Shown: positions 54,363-62,998 of the stretch, piece by piece
Layout: the number at the start of each line of letters is the position of its first letter
Position numbering within the stretch: the stretch's first letter is position 1
Source: Mycobacterium paraffinicum
Lineage (GTDB): Bacteria; Actinomycetota; Actinomycetes; Mycobacteriales; Mycobacteriaceae
Direction: 5' to 3'
Assembly (NCBI RefSeq): GCF_001907675.1
Contig: NZ_MPNT01000025.1
Span: forward strand, 1 to 64,000
Length of the DNA: 64,000 nucleotides
Notes under the pieces: generated by a model
The model's database searches: none
The model's input: the letters and a program-made list of their open reading frames with translations, nothing else
What the model was told of the DNA's origin: nothing
Position numbers and translations under genes: made by a program

Positions 54363-55313
54363 TCAGTTCCTTTCCGTCCGCTCGGCCGACACGAACAGTG
54401 TCTGGGGTGTGGCGCCTTCGATGTCGTGTGGGGGCCTGCGGTCGTAGCTGGCCATCAGTTCCTCGGCCGGGTTCACCGTCACGTCCCAGCCGTGGCGGGA
54501 CAGCCATTCGCCGACGTCCTCGCGCTCCTCGAAATACCACAGGTCCGCCACGTCGGGGATGTCGCGCTCCGGCTCGAGTTCGGCCATCAGGTCGCGAACC
54601 CGCTGCATCGTCTGCCGCTGCCGCTCACGGGCCGCCTCGTCGAGGAAGTCGGGGCCCGGCGCCTCCACCGCGATTCGGCTGCCCGGGGTGGCCAGCGCCT
54701 GGACCCGCTCGAACAGCAGCTCCTGGGCGGCCGCCGGCAGGAACGGCAACAACCCCTCGGCCGACCAGACGCTCGGCGCGGAGGCGTCAAACCCGGCCTG
54801 CCGCAGGGCCGCCGGCCAGTCGTGGCGCAGGTCGACCGGCACGGGAACCAGGCGGCAGGTCGGCTCGGCGCCGTTGTCCTGCAAGGTAGACAGCTTCCAC
54901 TCCAGCACCCGGGGCTGATCCAGTTCGTAGACCGTGGTGCCGTCGGGCCACGACAACCGCCAGGCCCGCGAGTCCAGGCCGGCGGCCAGGATCACCACCT
55001 GCCGCGCGCCGGCCCGGGTGGCGTCGGTGAAGAACGTGTCGAAGAAGGCCGTCCGCGCGGCCATGTAGTCGACCATCCCCTGCATCCGCGGCTTGAGGTC
55101 GGGTTCGGCCTGGGCGATCTGGTCGGGCAGGTTGGGAGCGGCGAACCAGTTCCATACGCCCTCACCGGCGGCGTGCAGGAACACCCGCGCGAACTCGTCG
55201 GAGATCAGTGGATTCTCGCTGTCGGTCTCCGCGGCGCGCGCCGCCGCCACGCCCAGCGCCGTCGCCCCCACGCTCTCGGTGATCTCCCAGCTGTCGTTCT
55301 CGGTCCTGGCCAC
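54363..55313 (-). CDS. Mycobacterial SAM-dependent methyltransferase (TIGR00027 family), copy 2
   Basis: A 316-residue paralogue of the next gene downstream, the same length and with clearly similar sequence along the whole protein ([18 protein letters not shown] at the start and [15 protein letters not shown] at the SAM site). Both copies keep the family motifs, so both are probably functional. The upstream gap of 153 bp is divergent to a large membrane-protein gene and must hold both promoters; I saw no clear motif there. Confidence 0.88.
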   Translation of the reverse strand: MARTENDSWEITESVGATALGVAAARAAETDSENPLISDEFARVFLHAAGEGVWNWFAAPNLPDQIAQAEPDLKPRMQGMVDYMAARTAFFDTFFTDATRAGARQVVILAAGLDSRAWRLSWPDGTTVYELDQPRVLEWKLSTLQDNGAEPTCRLVPVPVDLRHDWPAALRQAGFDASAPSVWSAEGLLPFLPAAAQELLFERVQALATPGSRIAVEAPGPDFLDEAARERQRQTMQRVRDLMAELEPERDIPDVADLWYFEEREDVGEWLSRHGWDVTVNPAEELMASYDRRPPHDIEGATPQTLFVSAERTERN

Positions 55314-55466
55314 GCCCGTCCCCCCGAATCGATAGTTCGCCTACATACTCGACCGTACGCGCGCCGGATGGGTGGGAGCTGTCGCGGAACCGGCCATCCG
55401 GTTAAGTTGTCGGCGAGCCGGCAAGCGGCAATTGTTTGCGGCGCCGAACGGATCCGAAGGATCACC

Positions 55467-57842
55467 ATGCGAGTCGACGGGCGCGAGGTCAGCGTTTCCG
55501 GCAGCTTGCTGCAGCCGCTGACCCGGCGCACCAACGACATCCTGCGGCTCGCGGCGAGCGCGACGTTCCTCGCCGTGGTGATCACGAGTTCGCTGATCAC
55601 CCGGCCGCAGTGGGACGCGCTGGAGAAGTCCATCTCGCAGATCGTCGGCGTGCTCTCCCCGCGGCAGTCCGACCTGGTGTACCTCGCGTACGGCGTGGCG
55701 ATCCTGGCCCTGCCGTTCATGATCCTGATCGGCCTGGTCGTCGGCCGACAGTGGAAGCTGCTGGCGGCGTACGCGGCCGCCGCGGTGCTCGCGGCCCTGC
55801 CGCTGTCGATTGGCGGCAATGGGTTTTCGGCGCCGCGCTGGCACTTCGACCTGTCCGAACGGCTGCAGACCGTGCTGGGCCAGTTCCTCGACGACCCGCG
55901 TTGGATCGGCATGCTGGCGGCGGTGCTGACGGTCTCGGGACCGTGGCTGCCCGCGCGCTGGCGGCGTTGGTGGTGGGCGCTGCTGCTGGCTTTCGTGCCG
56001 ATTCACCTGGTGGTCAGCGCCATCGTGCCGGCGCGCGCCCTGTTGGGCCTGGCGGTCGGGTGGCTCGTCGGCTCGCTGGTGGTGCTCGTGGTCGGGACCC
56101 CCGCGCTCGAGGTGCCGCTGGAGGCCGCGGTGCGCGCGATGGCCAGGCGCGGATTCGTCGTCACCCGGCTCACCGTAGTCCGGCCGGCCGGCCGCGGCCC
56201 GCTCGTTCTCTCGGCCGGATGTGCGCAGCCCGACGGCGCCGCGGTCGTCGAGTTGTACGGACCGCATCAGCGCAGCGGCGGCACGCTGCGGCAACTCTGG
56301 ATAAAGCTGCGGCTGCGCGATACCGAGACCGCGCCCCTGGTGACCTCGATGCGCCGCGCCGTCGAGCACCGCGCACTGATGACGATCGCCGTCGGGCAGG
56401 TGGACCTGGCCAACACCGCGACGATCGCCGTCGCCACCCTCGACCGTGGCTGGATTCTCTACTCGCACAAGCCGCCCCACGGTGTGGCGCTCACGCGCTG
56501 CGCGCAATCGACGTCCGTGCACCGGGTGTGGGAAGCGCTGCGCAGCCTCAACGACCAGCAGATCGCGCACGGCGACCTGCGCGGTAACGAAATCACCGTC
56601 GACGACGGCGGAGTGCGCTTCGGTGGGTTCCACAACGCCGAATACGGCGCCACCGAAGCCCAACTGCAATCCGACATCGCGCAGCTGCTGGTGACCACCT
56701 CCGCCCTGTACGACCCCAAATCGGCGGTGGCGGCGGCGATCGACGCGTTCGACAGGGACACCATCCTCAACGCGTCGCGTCGATTGACGAAAGTGGCTGT
56801 GCCGCGGTTCATTCGGAGGTCCGTCTCGGATGCGGGCGCCGTCATCTCGGCCGCCCGCGCGGAGGTGAAGCGTCAGACCGGGGCCGACCAGATCAAGACC
56901 GAAACCATCACCCGGTTCACTCGCGGCCAGCTGGTCCAGCTCGTGCTCTTCGGGGCGCTGGTGTACGTCGCCTACCCCTTCGTCAGCACCGCGCCCACGT
57001 TCTTCTCCCAGCTGAGGTCCGCCAACTGGTGGTATGCGCTGCTCGGGCTGGCGGTGTCGGCCCTGACGTACCTGGGCGCCGCCGCGGCATTGTGGGCCTG
57101 CACCGACGGGACGGTCAACTATTGGCGGCTGTCATTCGTCCAGGTGGCCAACACCTTTGCCGCGACCACCACGCCCGCCGGCGTCGGCGGGCTCGCGCTG
57201 TCCACCCGGTACCTGCAAAAGAGCGGCCTGTCGGCGATGCGCGCCACCGCGGCGGTCGCGCTGCAGCAGGCCGTGCAGGTGATCGTGCACCTGTTGCTGT
57301 TGATCTTTTTCAGCGTGGTCGCGGGCGCGTCGATGCACCTGTCGCACTTCGTGCCGAGCGCCACGATGCTCTACCTGATCGGGGGCGTCGCGCTGGGCAT
57401 CCTCGGCACCTTGCTGTTCGTGCCGAAGTCGCGGCGCTGGCTGGCCACGGAGGTGCGCCCGAAGCTGACCGAGGTGACCGGCGACCTGGTCAAGCTGGCC
57501 CGCGAGCCCCGGCGACTGGCGCTGATCCTGCTCGGTTGCGCGGGAACGACTCTCGGCGCCGCACTGGCGCTGTGGGCCAGCGTCGAAGCCTTCGGCGGCG
57601 GAACCACATTCGTCACCGTCACCGTGGTCACGATGGTCGGCGGGACCCTGGCCTCCGCGGCGCCGACTCCCGGCGGCGTCGGCGCCGTCGAAGCGGCGCT
57701 GATCGGTGGCCTGGCCGCCTTCGGCGTACCGGCGGCCGTCGGGGTGCCGTCGGTGCTGCTGTACCGGGTGCTCACCTGCTGGCTGCCCGTGTTCGTCGGC
57801 TGGCCGGTCATGCGGTGGTTGACCAAGAACGACATGATCTGA
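55467..57842 (+). CDS. Flippase-like (LPG-synthase TM/UPF0104) membrane protein with degenerate kinase-like domain
   Basis: A 791-residue membrane protein in three parts. About six hydrophobic helices fill residues 25-215. A cytosolic part follows with a kinase-like catalytic loop, HGDLRGNE, at 368-375, but the later metal-site position reads VRFGGF instead of a DFG, so it looks like a pseudokinase. From about 490 to the end lies the lysylphosphatidylglycerol synthase-type transmembrane (UPF0104) domain, including NTFAATTTPAGVGGLALSTR and PTPGGVGAVEAAL, typical of flippase-like proteins. The LPG-synthase catalytic domain itself is absent. Likely role: lipid or polyprenyl-linked glycan translocation regulated by the middle domain; not established. 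The ATG at 55467 has GAAGGA upstream. Confidence 0.75.
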   Translation: MRVDGREVSVSGSLLQPLTRRTNDILRLAASATFLAVVITSSLITRPQWDALEKSISQIVGVLSPRQSDLVYLAYGVAILALPFMILIGLVVGRQWKLLAAYAAAAVLAALPLSIGGNGFSAPRWHFDLSERLQTVLGQFLDDPRWIGMLAAVLTVSGPWLPARWRRWWWALLLAFVPIHLVVSAIVPARALLGLAVGWLVGSLVVLVVGTPALEVPLEAAVRAMARRGFVVTRLTVVRPAGRGPLVLSAGCAQPDGAAVVELYGPHQRSGGTLRQLWIKLRLRDTETAPLVTSMRRAVEHRALMTIAVGQVDLANTATIAVATLDRGWILYSHKPPHGVALTRCAQSTSVHRVWEALRSLNDQQIAHGDLRGNEITVDDGGVRFGGFHNAEYGATEAQLQSDIAQLLVTTSALYDPKSAVAAAIDAFDRDTILNASRRLTKVAVPRFIRRSVSDAGAVISAARAEVKRQTGADQIKTETITRFTRGQLVQLVLFGALVYVAYPFVSTAPTFFSQLRSANWWYALLGLAVSALTYLGAAAALWACTDGTVNYWRLSFVQVANTFAATTTPAGVGGLALSTRYLQKSGLSAMRATAAVALQQAVQVIVHLLLLIFFSVVAGASMHLSHFVPSATMLYLIGGVALGILGTLLFVPKSRRWLATEVRPKLTEVTGDLVKLAREPRRLALILLGCAGTTLGAALALWASVEAFGGGTTFVTVTVVTMVGGTLASAAPTPGGVGAVEAALIGGLAAFGVPAAVGVPSVLLYRVLTCWLPVFVGWPVMRWLTKNDMI

Positions 57843-57856
57843 CGGCCCGAGCGCAC

Positions 57857-60475
57857 TCACTCGCTTCCGGCCTGCACGACCACGAGAACCGTTGACGTGC
57901 GAGCGCTTTCACCGACCTTGGAGGTCAGGTCCACCAGGTAGTACTCCTCGGGCACCGACGGTGCGACCGCGATCCGAACGTCGGCGGTCGCCGACCCGCC
58001 GGCGGAGAACTGGCCCGCCGTGAGCGTCACGGTGATCCCGGGGTTCGAGGCGGTGCCGGTGATCGTGTAACCCCCGTCGCCGAACATGCGTTGCGCGTCG
58101 AGTCTCACCGTGCCCGTTTTTCCCGGCGCGATCGTGACGACCGGGTTGGGGACGTTGACGGTCACCGCCGAACCACCCGCACCGAAGGACGGTGGCGCGG
58201 ACGATTCGCTTGTGCCCCAACGCCTATCCGGGTAGGCGGCCAGCGAGAAGGCCAGGTCGCCGCCGGTGCGGATGAACGACTCGGGCAGCCATGTGTCATC
58301 GGTGGCGCGGCCGTCGACGCGCAGGCCGCCGATGTACTTGAGGTGGTACGCGCCGGGCGCCGAGATCCGGATGGCTTTGCCGCCCGGAAGCGCGATCACC
58401 GCGCGGTCGAAAAGCGGTGCGCCGACCGTGAGAATCGCCGTTCCGGGCGTGCTGGGATAGAGGCCCAGTGCCGCCCAGACATACCAGCTGGCCATCGCGC
58501 CCAGGTCGTCGTTGCCGGGCTCGCCGTCGGGCGTCGGGCCGAACAGGCCCCGCACCCGGTCGACCGTGCGCTGGGTCTTCCACGGCTGACCGATGTAGTT
58601 GTACAGCCACGGCACCCCGAAGCCCGGTTCATTGCCGGCCCACAGATAGGGCTCGTTGGGCCCGACGTTGAGTTTCTCGGTGAAAGCATCAAGGCGCTCG
58701 GCCACCGCGTCGCGGCCGCCGAGCGCGGTCACCAGGCCGGCCACGTTGTGCGGCACCCACCAGACGTATTGCGCGGCGTTGCCCTCGTCGTAGCCGACCT
58801 GGCCAAAACTCGACTGCGGCTCGACGAAACCCGGTCCGTCGCGGAAGAATCCGGTCCAGGTGCGCGGTGAGACATAACCGGTGCTCGGGTTGAACAGGTT
58901 CTGCCAATACTGCGACCGGGCCTGGAACTCGGCGGCCGTGGCGTCCTCGCCGAGCGAGCCGGCGAATCGCGAGATCGCGAAGTCGTCGACCGACCATTCC
59001 AGCGTGATGGACGCGTCGGCGATCCACCCGTCGAGACCGAATTCCAGCGTGAACGGCGCATAGCCCCGCTCCAGGTAGGTGGCGATGCCCGGCCGCTCGA
59101 CGTACTTGTTGAGCCCGATCCCGCCCTTCGTGGCCGCATTCACCATGTAGCGCAGCGCAGTTCGGGTGTCGAAGTTCTCGGCCCCGAACGCGTGGAAGTT
59201 CACCATGAGCGGCACGACGTTGTCCCCGCTCATCTCGGCGGTCGCGGCGTTGGCGAACGCCCAGCGCGGCAGCGCTCCGCTCTGCTCGGCGTCGTTCACC
59301 AGCGATTGGGCCATGTCGCCGGCCCGGTCCGGGAAGAGGAGCGCCTGCAACGCCGCCAGGCAGCGGTAGGTGTCCCAGTCGGAGAAGTTCGCGTACTGCG
59401 TGCGCCCCGCGGCCACGGTGTGCACGGCGTTGTCGAACCCGAGGTATCGGCCGTCCGCGTCGTTGAAAGTGTTGGGGTGCAGGAGGGATCGGTACAGCGA
59501 CGTGTAGAAGGTGTTCACGTCATCGACGTTGCGGCCGGCGACGGCGATGCGTGACAGGCTGGCGTTCCATTCCCTCGACGCGGCGGCGCGCACGTCGTCG
59601 AAGCCGGCGCCGCCCTCGGCCGCCAAATTCGCCCGCGCCCCGTCGATGCCGACATAGGAGATCGCGGTCCGCACCTCGAGCACCGCGCCGGGCGGGAATT
59701 GCACGTATCCGCCGCTGTACGGCGAATTCGCGCTGCGCGCGCCGGGATAAACCGCGAAGCCATCCCATGCGCCGAAGGCGGTGAACGGCTGGCTGAACTT
59801 CATCGCGAAATACACCGTGTACGTGTTGTTCTTGCCGCAGAATCCGCCGCTGCTGGCCCAGCCCGTGATCGTCGTGTTGTCCTCGCCGATCTGGATGGTC
59901 GCGCGGGAGTTGCCCGCCAGTGACGCGCCGGACCGCACCTGGAGCAGGGCGGGGCGGCCGTTGCGCGGGTAGCTGAACCGGCCGACACCGGTGCGCGTCG
60001 TGGCGGTGAGTTCGGCCTTCACCCCGGTTTCCGGGAACCGCACCGTGTAATAGCCCGGCACGCCCTGTTCGGTGTCGTCGTGGGCGATCCGCTCCCAGGA
60101 CTTCCAGGGTTGCACGCCAATTCCGTTAGCAGTCGGCAACATCGAGATGTCGCCGAACGCCGCGCAGCCGACCGAGGCGTGGGTCATGCTGAACCCGCTT
60201 GCGCGCGGGTTGTCGTAGTTGTAGCCGGCGTAATTGCCCACGGTGTCGGGTGAGTACTGCACCATTCCGAACGGCACGGTGGCGCCCGGGAAGTTGTTGA
60301 TCTCCCCCACCGTCCGGCCGTCCGTCCCGGTGCCGATGAGCGTGGCGACGTGGTCGACGGGGTTGGTCACCAGTGCGGGCTCGCCGTCGTAGGCCATCGG
60401 CGGCGCCGCGGCGATGAACGCCATGAAGACGACCGACGCCGCGAGAATCGCGACGATGGTCCTTCGTGCCCGCAT
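57857..60475 (-). CDS. Exported alpha-1,2-mannosidase, glycoside hydrolase family 92 (Rv0584 homologue)
   Basis: An 872-residue secreted GH92 enzyme. The N-terminus is a signal peptide (about 1-24, [19 protein letters not shown]). GH92 hallmarks are [16 protein letters not shown], the [14 protein letters not shown] region with the catalytic acid, and [15 protein letters not shown] with the catalytic aspartates and calcium-site residues. A C-terminal beta-sandwich (about 770-870) with alpha-galactosidase NPCBM-associated-like text follows. GH92 enzymes trim alpha-1,2-mannose, so lipoarabinomannan or mannan caps are plausible substrates outside the membrane. It is divergent from lpqN, as in M. 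tuberculosis. Confidence 0.9.
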   Translation of the reverse strand: MRARRTIVAILAASVVFMAFIAAAPPMAYDGEPALVTNPVDHVATLIGTGTDGRTVGEINNFPGATVPFGMVQYSPDTVGNYAGYNYDNPRASGFSMTHASVGCAAFGDISMLPTANGIGVQPWKSWERIAHDDTEQGVPGYYTVRFPETGVKAELTATTRTGVGRFSYPRNGRPALLQVRSGASLAGNSRATIQIGEDNTTITGWASSGGFCGKNNTYTVYFAMKFSQPFTAFGAWDGFAVYPGARSANSPYSGGYVQFPPGAVLEVRTAISYVGIDGARANLAAEGGAGFDDVRAAASREWNASLSRIAVAGRNVDDVNTFYTSLYRSLLHPNTFNDADGRYLGFDNAVHTVAAGRTQYANFSDWDTYRCLAALQALLFPDRAGDMAQSLVNDAEQSGALPRWAFANAATAEMSGDNVVPLMVNFHAFGAENFDTRTALRYMVNAATKGGIGLNKYVERPGIATYLERGYAPFTLEFGLDGWIADASITLEWSVDDFAISRFAGSLGEDATAAEFQARSQYWQNLFNPSTGYVSPRTWTGFFRDGPGFVEPQSSFGQVGYDEGNAAQYVWWVPHNVAGLVTALGGRDAVAERLDAFTEKLNVGPNEPYLWAGNEPGFGVPWLYNYIGQPWKTQRTVDRVRGLFGPTPDGEPGNDDLGAMASWYVWAALGLYPSTPGTAILTVGAPLFDRAVIALPGGKAIRISAPGAYHLKYIGGLRVDGRATDDTWLPESFIRTGGDLAFSLAAYPDRRWGTSESSAPPSFGAGGSAVTVNVPNPVVTIAPGKTGTVRLDAQRMFGDGGYTITGTASNPGITVTLTAGQFSAGGSATADVRIAVAPSVPEEYYLVDLTSKVGESARTSTVLVVVQAGSE

Positions 60476-60664
60476 ACCTGTCTCTTACTGGACAACGGTG
60501 TATTCAGTGAGCGTTTTCCGACCGAATTGGATAACGATTTGCGGGACGAGCACGCGCCGCCGAAAGTTCAAAAAGATATCGGCAAACTCGCGAGCCAATT
60601 CGGCTACTGTCATCTCGGCGTGGCCGGCGCTGGTACCGGCCCCAATTTTCGGGAGATTGGATCG

Positions 60665-61339
60665 ATGAAACATTTGACGACAGCAACCATTTCCGTTGCG
60701 CTGAGTTTAGCGTTGGTCGGTTGCGGCGGCGACCACAAATCCGGCAACGGATCGACGACATCGACGACCACATCCACCTCGACGTCCACCACGTCGTCCG
60801 CGACCAGCACGGCGCCGGCCGCGAAGGCCAAATACACCATCGCCGACTACGTGAAGGACAACCACATCACAGAAACCCCCGTCCATCATGGCGATCCCGG
60901 TCCCAACGTCGACCTGCCGGTGCCGAACGGTTGGCAGCTGAACCAGAACGCGGGCACGTCGTATGGCGGCATCGTCATGACCCAGCCCAGCAACCCCGCC
61001 GACCCGCCCACCGTTTCGGCGCTGTTCTCCCGGTTCTCCGGCAACGTCGATCCGGCGAAGATCATCCAGTACGCGCCGGGCGAGGTGCAGAACCTGCCCG
61101 GGTTCGACGGCAGCGGCGACGGCAGCGCGTCGACGCTCGGCGGATTCCAAGCGTGGCAGATCGGGGGCACCTATCAGAAGGATGGCGCCACCCGTGTCAT
61201 CGCGCAGAAGACGGTGGTGATCCCCAGCCAGGGAGCGGTCTACGTGCTCCAGCTCAACGCCGAGGGCCCGCAGGCCGATCAGGGCCCGCTGATGGACGTC
61301 ACGAAGATCATCGACGACCAGACCACCATCACGGCCTGA
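60665..61339 (+). CDS. lpqN: Lipoprotein LpqN
   Basis: A 224-residue lipoprotein. The signal peptide ends in the lipobox LVGC with Cys20 as the lipid-modified residue. A Ser/Thr-rich linker (about 28-52) precedes the compact LpqN/LpqT-type domain, with conserved GGIVMTQPSNPAD and APGEVQNLPGF. M. tuberculosis LpqN is reported to bind the host ubiquitin ligase CBL and cell-envelope proteins. The ATG at 60665 is preceded by GGGAGATTGG. Divergent from the GH92 gene with a 189-bp gap, the same pairing as Rv0583c-Rv0584. Confidence 0.92.
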   Translation: MKHLTTATISVALSLALVGCGGDHKSGNGSTTSTTTSTSTSTTSSATSTAPAAKAKYTIADYVKDNHITETPVHHGDPGPNVDLPVPNGWQLNQNAGTSYGGIVMTQPSNPADPPTVSALFSRFSGNVDPAKIIQYAPGEVQNLPGFDGSGDGSASTLGGFQAWQIGGTYQKDGATRVIAQKTVVIPSQGAVYVLQLNAEGPQADQGPLMDVTKIIDDQTTITA

Positions 61340-61400
61340 CCGGGGACCGTGCTGCGCCTCGACCCTAGGCCAGGGACCCGATTGGCTTTACGGTAGGCAC

Positions 61401-61886
61401 ATGGCCGAGCAGCCGTATCAGATAGACGCCGGGCATCCGCCGTCGGCGCTGCTGCGCATCGTCAACCCGGTATTGGGTTTCCTGCTGCGTACCCCGCTCG
61501 CCGGGCCCGCCCGCAAGCAGCTGATGGTGGTGAGCTTCACCGGGCGAAAGACCGGTCGACCGTTCTCACTTCCGGTGAGCGCCCACGTGATTGACGGTGA
61601 ACTCTATGCGCTGACCGGCGCGCCCTGGAAGCAGAACTTCCGCGGCGGCGCCCCGGCTCAGGTTCTCTACGACGGCAAGACGACCGCGATGCGCGGCGAA
61701 CTCATCCGCGACCGCGAGATCGTCTCGGACCTCTACCTGCGCTGCTCCGAGTCCTACGGCGTCCAGCGCGCGCAACGGATGATCGGGCTGAAGTTCCGCG
61801 ACCAACGCATCCCGACGCGTGATGAGTTCGGCGAGGCGGTCGACCGGATGCACTTGGGCGCGGTGCGCCTGACCCCCACCGGATAG
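61401..61886 (+). CDS. Deazaflavin (F420)-dependent reductase-like protein
   Basis: A 161-residue protein of the Ddn/F420H2-dependent reductase superfamily, a split beta-barrel. FTGRKTGRPFSLPVSA (about 50-65) is the cofactor-region signature, followed by APWKQNFRGG. These enzymes reduce quinones, nitroimidazoles and other compounds using F420H2, a cofactor of mycobacteria. It is separate from lpqN by 61 bp and convergent with the PAS-ANTAR gene (3-bp gap). Confidence 0.82.
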   Translation: MAEQPYQIDAGHPPSALLRIVNPVLGFLLRTPLAGPARKQLMVVSFTGRKTGRPFSLPVSAHVIDGELYALTGAPWKQNFRGGAPAQVLYDGKTTAMRGELIRDREIVSDLYLRCSESYGVQRAQRMIGLKFRDQRIPTRDEFGEAVDRMHLGAVRLTPTG

Positions 61887-61889
61887 CCG

Positions 61890-62567
61890 CTACTCGGTAC
61901 CGGAGGCCCGCTCGTGCGCGGTGAGCAGGCGCTGGTCGAACCGTGAGCGCGACGCGATGACCTCGCTACCCAACTCGGAAAAGTCCTTCGCGATTTGCTC
62001 GGCGAGCGCAGCCAGCTTCATGTTGCGCACCTGCGACAGGGATTTGAGCAGATTGAACGCCGCCAACTCGTCGACGCCGTAAACCAGCATCAGCATGCCC
62101 TTGGTCCGCTCGATGGCGCCGCGACGCTCGGCGATTTCGGCCACCTGCTCGCTGATGCGCTCCTCGCGCTTGCGGCTGCGTGTCGGGGTGACGTCCACGT
62201 AGAAGCCGTGGGTGCCGATGACCTCGCCGTCGCTGTCGGAGAACTGATCGCCCACCACGACCACCTCGTGGGTGTTGCCGCGGGTGTCCACGATGCGGTG
62301 CCTGGTGCTGAACGCCTGCCGGCGTTCGACCATCTCGTTGATGGTGGCGGCGACCTGGCTGCGGTCGGCCGGATGCTTGTGTTCGATCACCAACTCCGTC
62401 GTGGGACTCACCGCACCGGGCTCGTAGCCATGCATCCGGTAGACCTCATCGGACCATTCCCAACGCTGGTCCTCGAAATAGAAGCGAAACCAGCCGGCCC
62501 GTTGCGGGGTGCCGCCGGCGAGGGCCTGCTCAACCGCCGCCGTCTGGCCGTCTAGTTCCCACGCCAT
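61890..62567 (-). CDS. PAS-ANTAR domain RNA-binding regulator
   Basis: A 225-residue regulator. A PAS domain (about 25-135, including YFEDQRWEWSDEVYRMHGYEPG) is followed by a coiled linker and an ANTAR domain (about 145-205) with RGAIERTKGMLMLVYGVDELAAF. ANTAR domains bind paired RNA hexaloops and prevent termination. No receiver domain is present; the PAS domain would sense the signal. The ATG at 62567 lies inside the upstream small Cys-rich gene (16-bp overlap), suggesting coupled synthesis. An upstream extension of the frame to 62915 is rejected. Confidence 0.88.
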   Translation of the reverse strand: MAWELDGQTAAVEQALAGGTPQRAGWFRFYFEDQRWEWSDEVYRMHGYEPGAVSPTTELVIEHKHPADRSQVAATINEMVERRQAFSTRHRIVDTRGNTHEVVVVGDQFSDSDGEVIGTHGFYVDVTPTRSRKREERISEQVAEIAERRGAIERTKGMLMLVYGVDELAAFNLLKSLSQVRNMKLAALAEQIAKDFSELGSEVIASRSRFDQRLLTAHERASGTE

Positions 62568-62929
62568 CGGGCACGCTCCGTGTCTGGGTACACCGCCGAC
62601 CTCGCCGACCGCCCCGCGAGCGACGCCTGCCGGATGGCGTCGCTTTCTCTTAGCCGCAGCTCGGACACGCGACACAGTTCGCGGGATCGTTCGAGCTGCT
62701 GCCGCGAGCGCTGCATGGAAGTGGCGACCGAACGCCGCAGCGACCGCGCGGCATCGGAGTACATACCCCGACGCACCGCGGAACCATGACGGGGCGTCTC
62801 CCGCAGCGCGGCCGTGCGGCGCGCCGCTCGAACGCGGTGGGCCTTCTGCCGGCAGGCCGACGAGCAATAGACGGCGTCGGACCGGGCCGAGAAGCCCGCC
62901 CCGCAGACCGCGCACATCATCCCTGGCAT
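62552..62929 (-). CDS. Small Cys-rich (zinc-ribbon-like) protein
   Basis: A 125-residue basic protein. Cys6, Cys9, Cys22 and Cys26 (CAVC and CSSAC) form a probable zinc knuckle at the N-terminus, followed by an Arg-rich helix (RQKAHRVRAARR) and a long Arg/Ser-rich coiled region with heptad-like leucines. The pattern resembles short nucleic-acid-binding zinc proteins. The start codon ATG at 62929 is preceded by a weak purine run. It overlaps the PAS-ANTAR gene by 16 bp. Function unknown; a partner role in RNA-based control is an inference. Confidence 0.65.
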   Translation of the reverse strand: MPGMMCAVCGAGFSARSDAVYCSSACRQKAHRVRAARRTAALRETPRHGSAVRRGMYSDAARSLRRSVATSMQRSRQQLERSRELCRVSELRLRESDAIRQASLAGRSARSAVYPDTERARWRGN

Positions 62930-62998
62930 AGCCGTTACGTTACAGCTATCCGCGACGCGTTACAGCTACAACCGCGGGATCCGGCACTGCTGGCTCCG

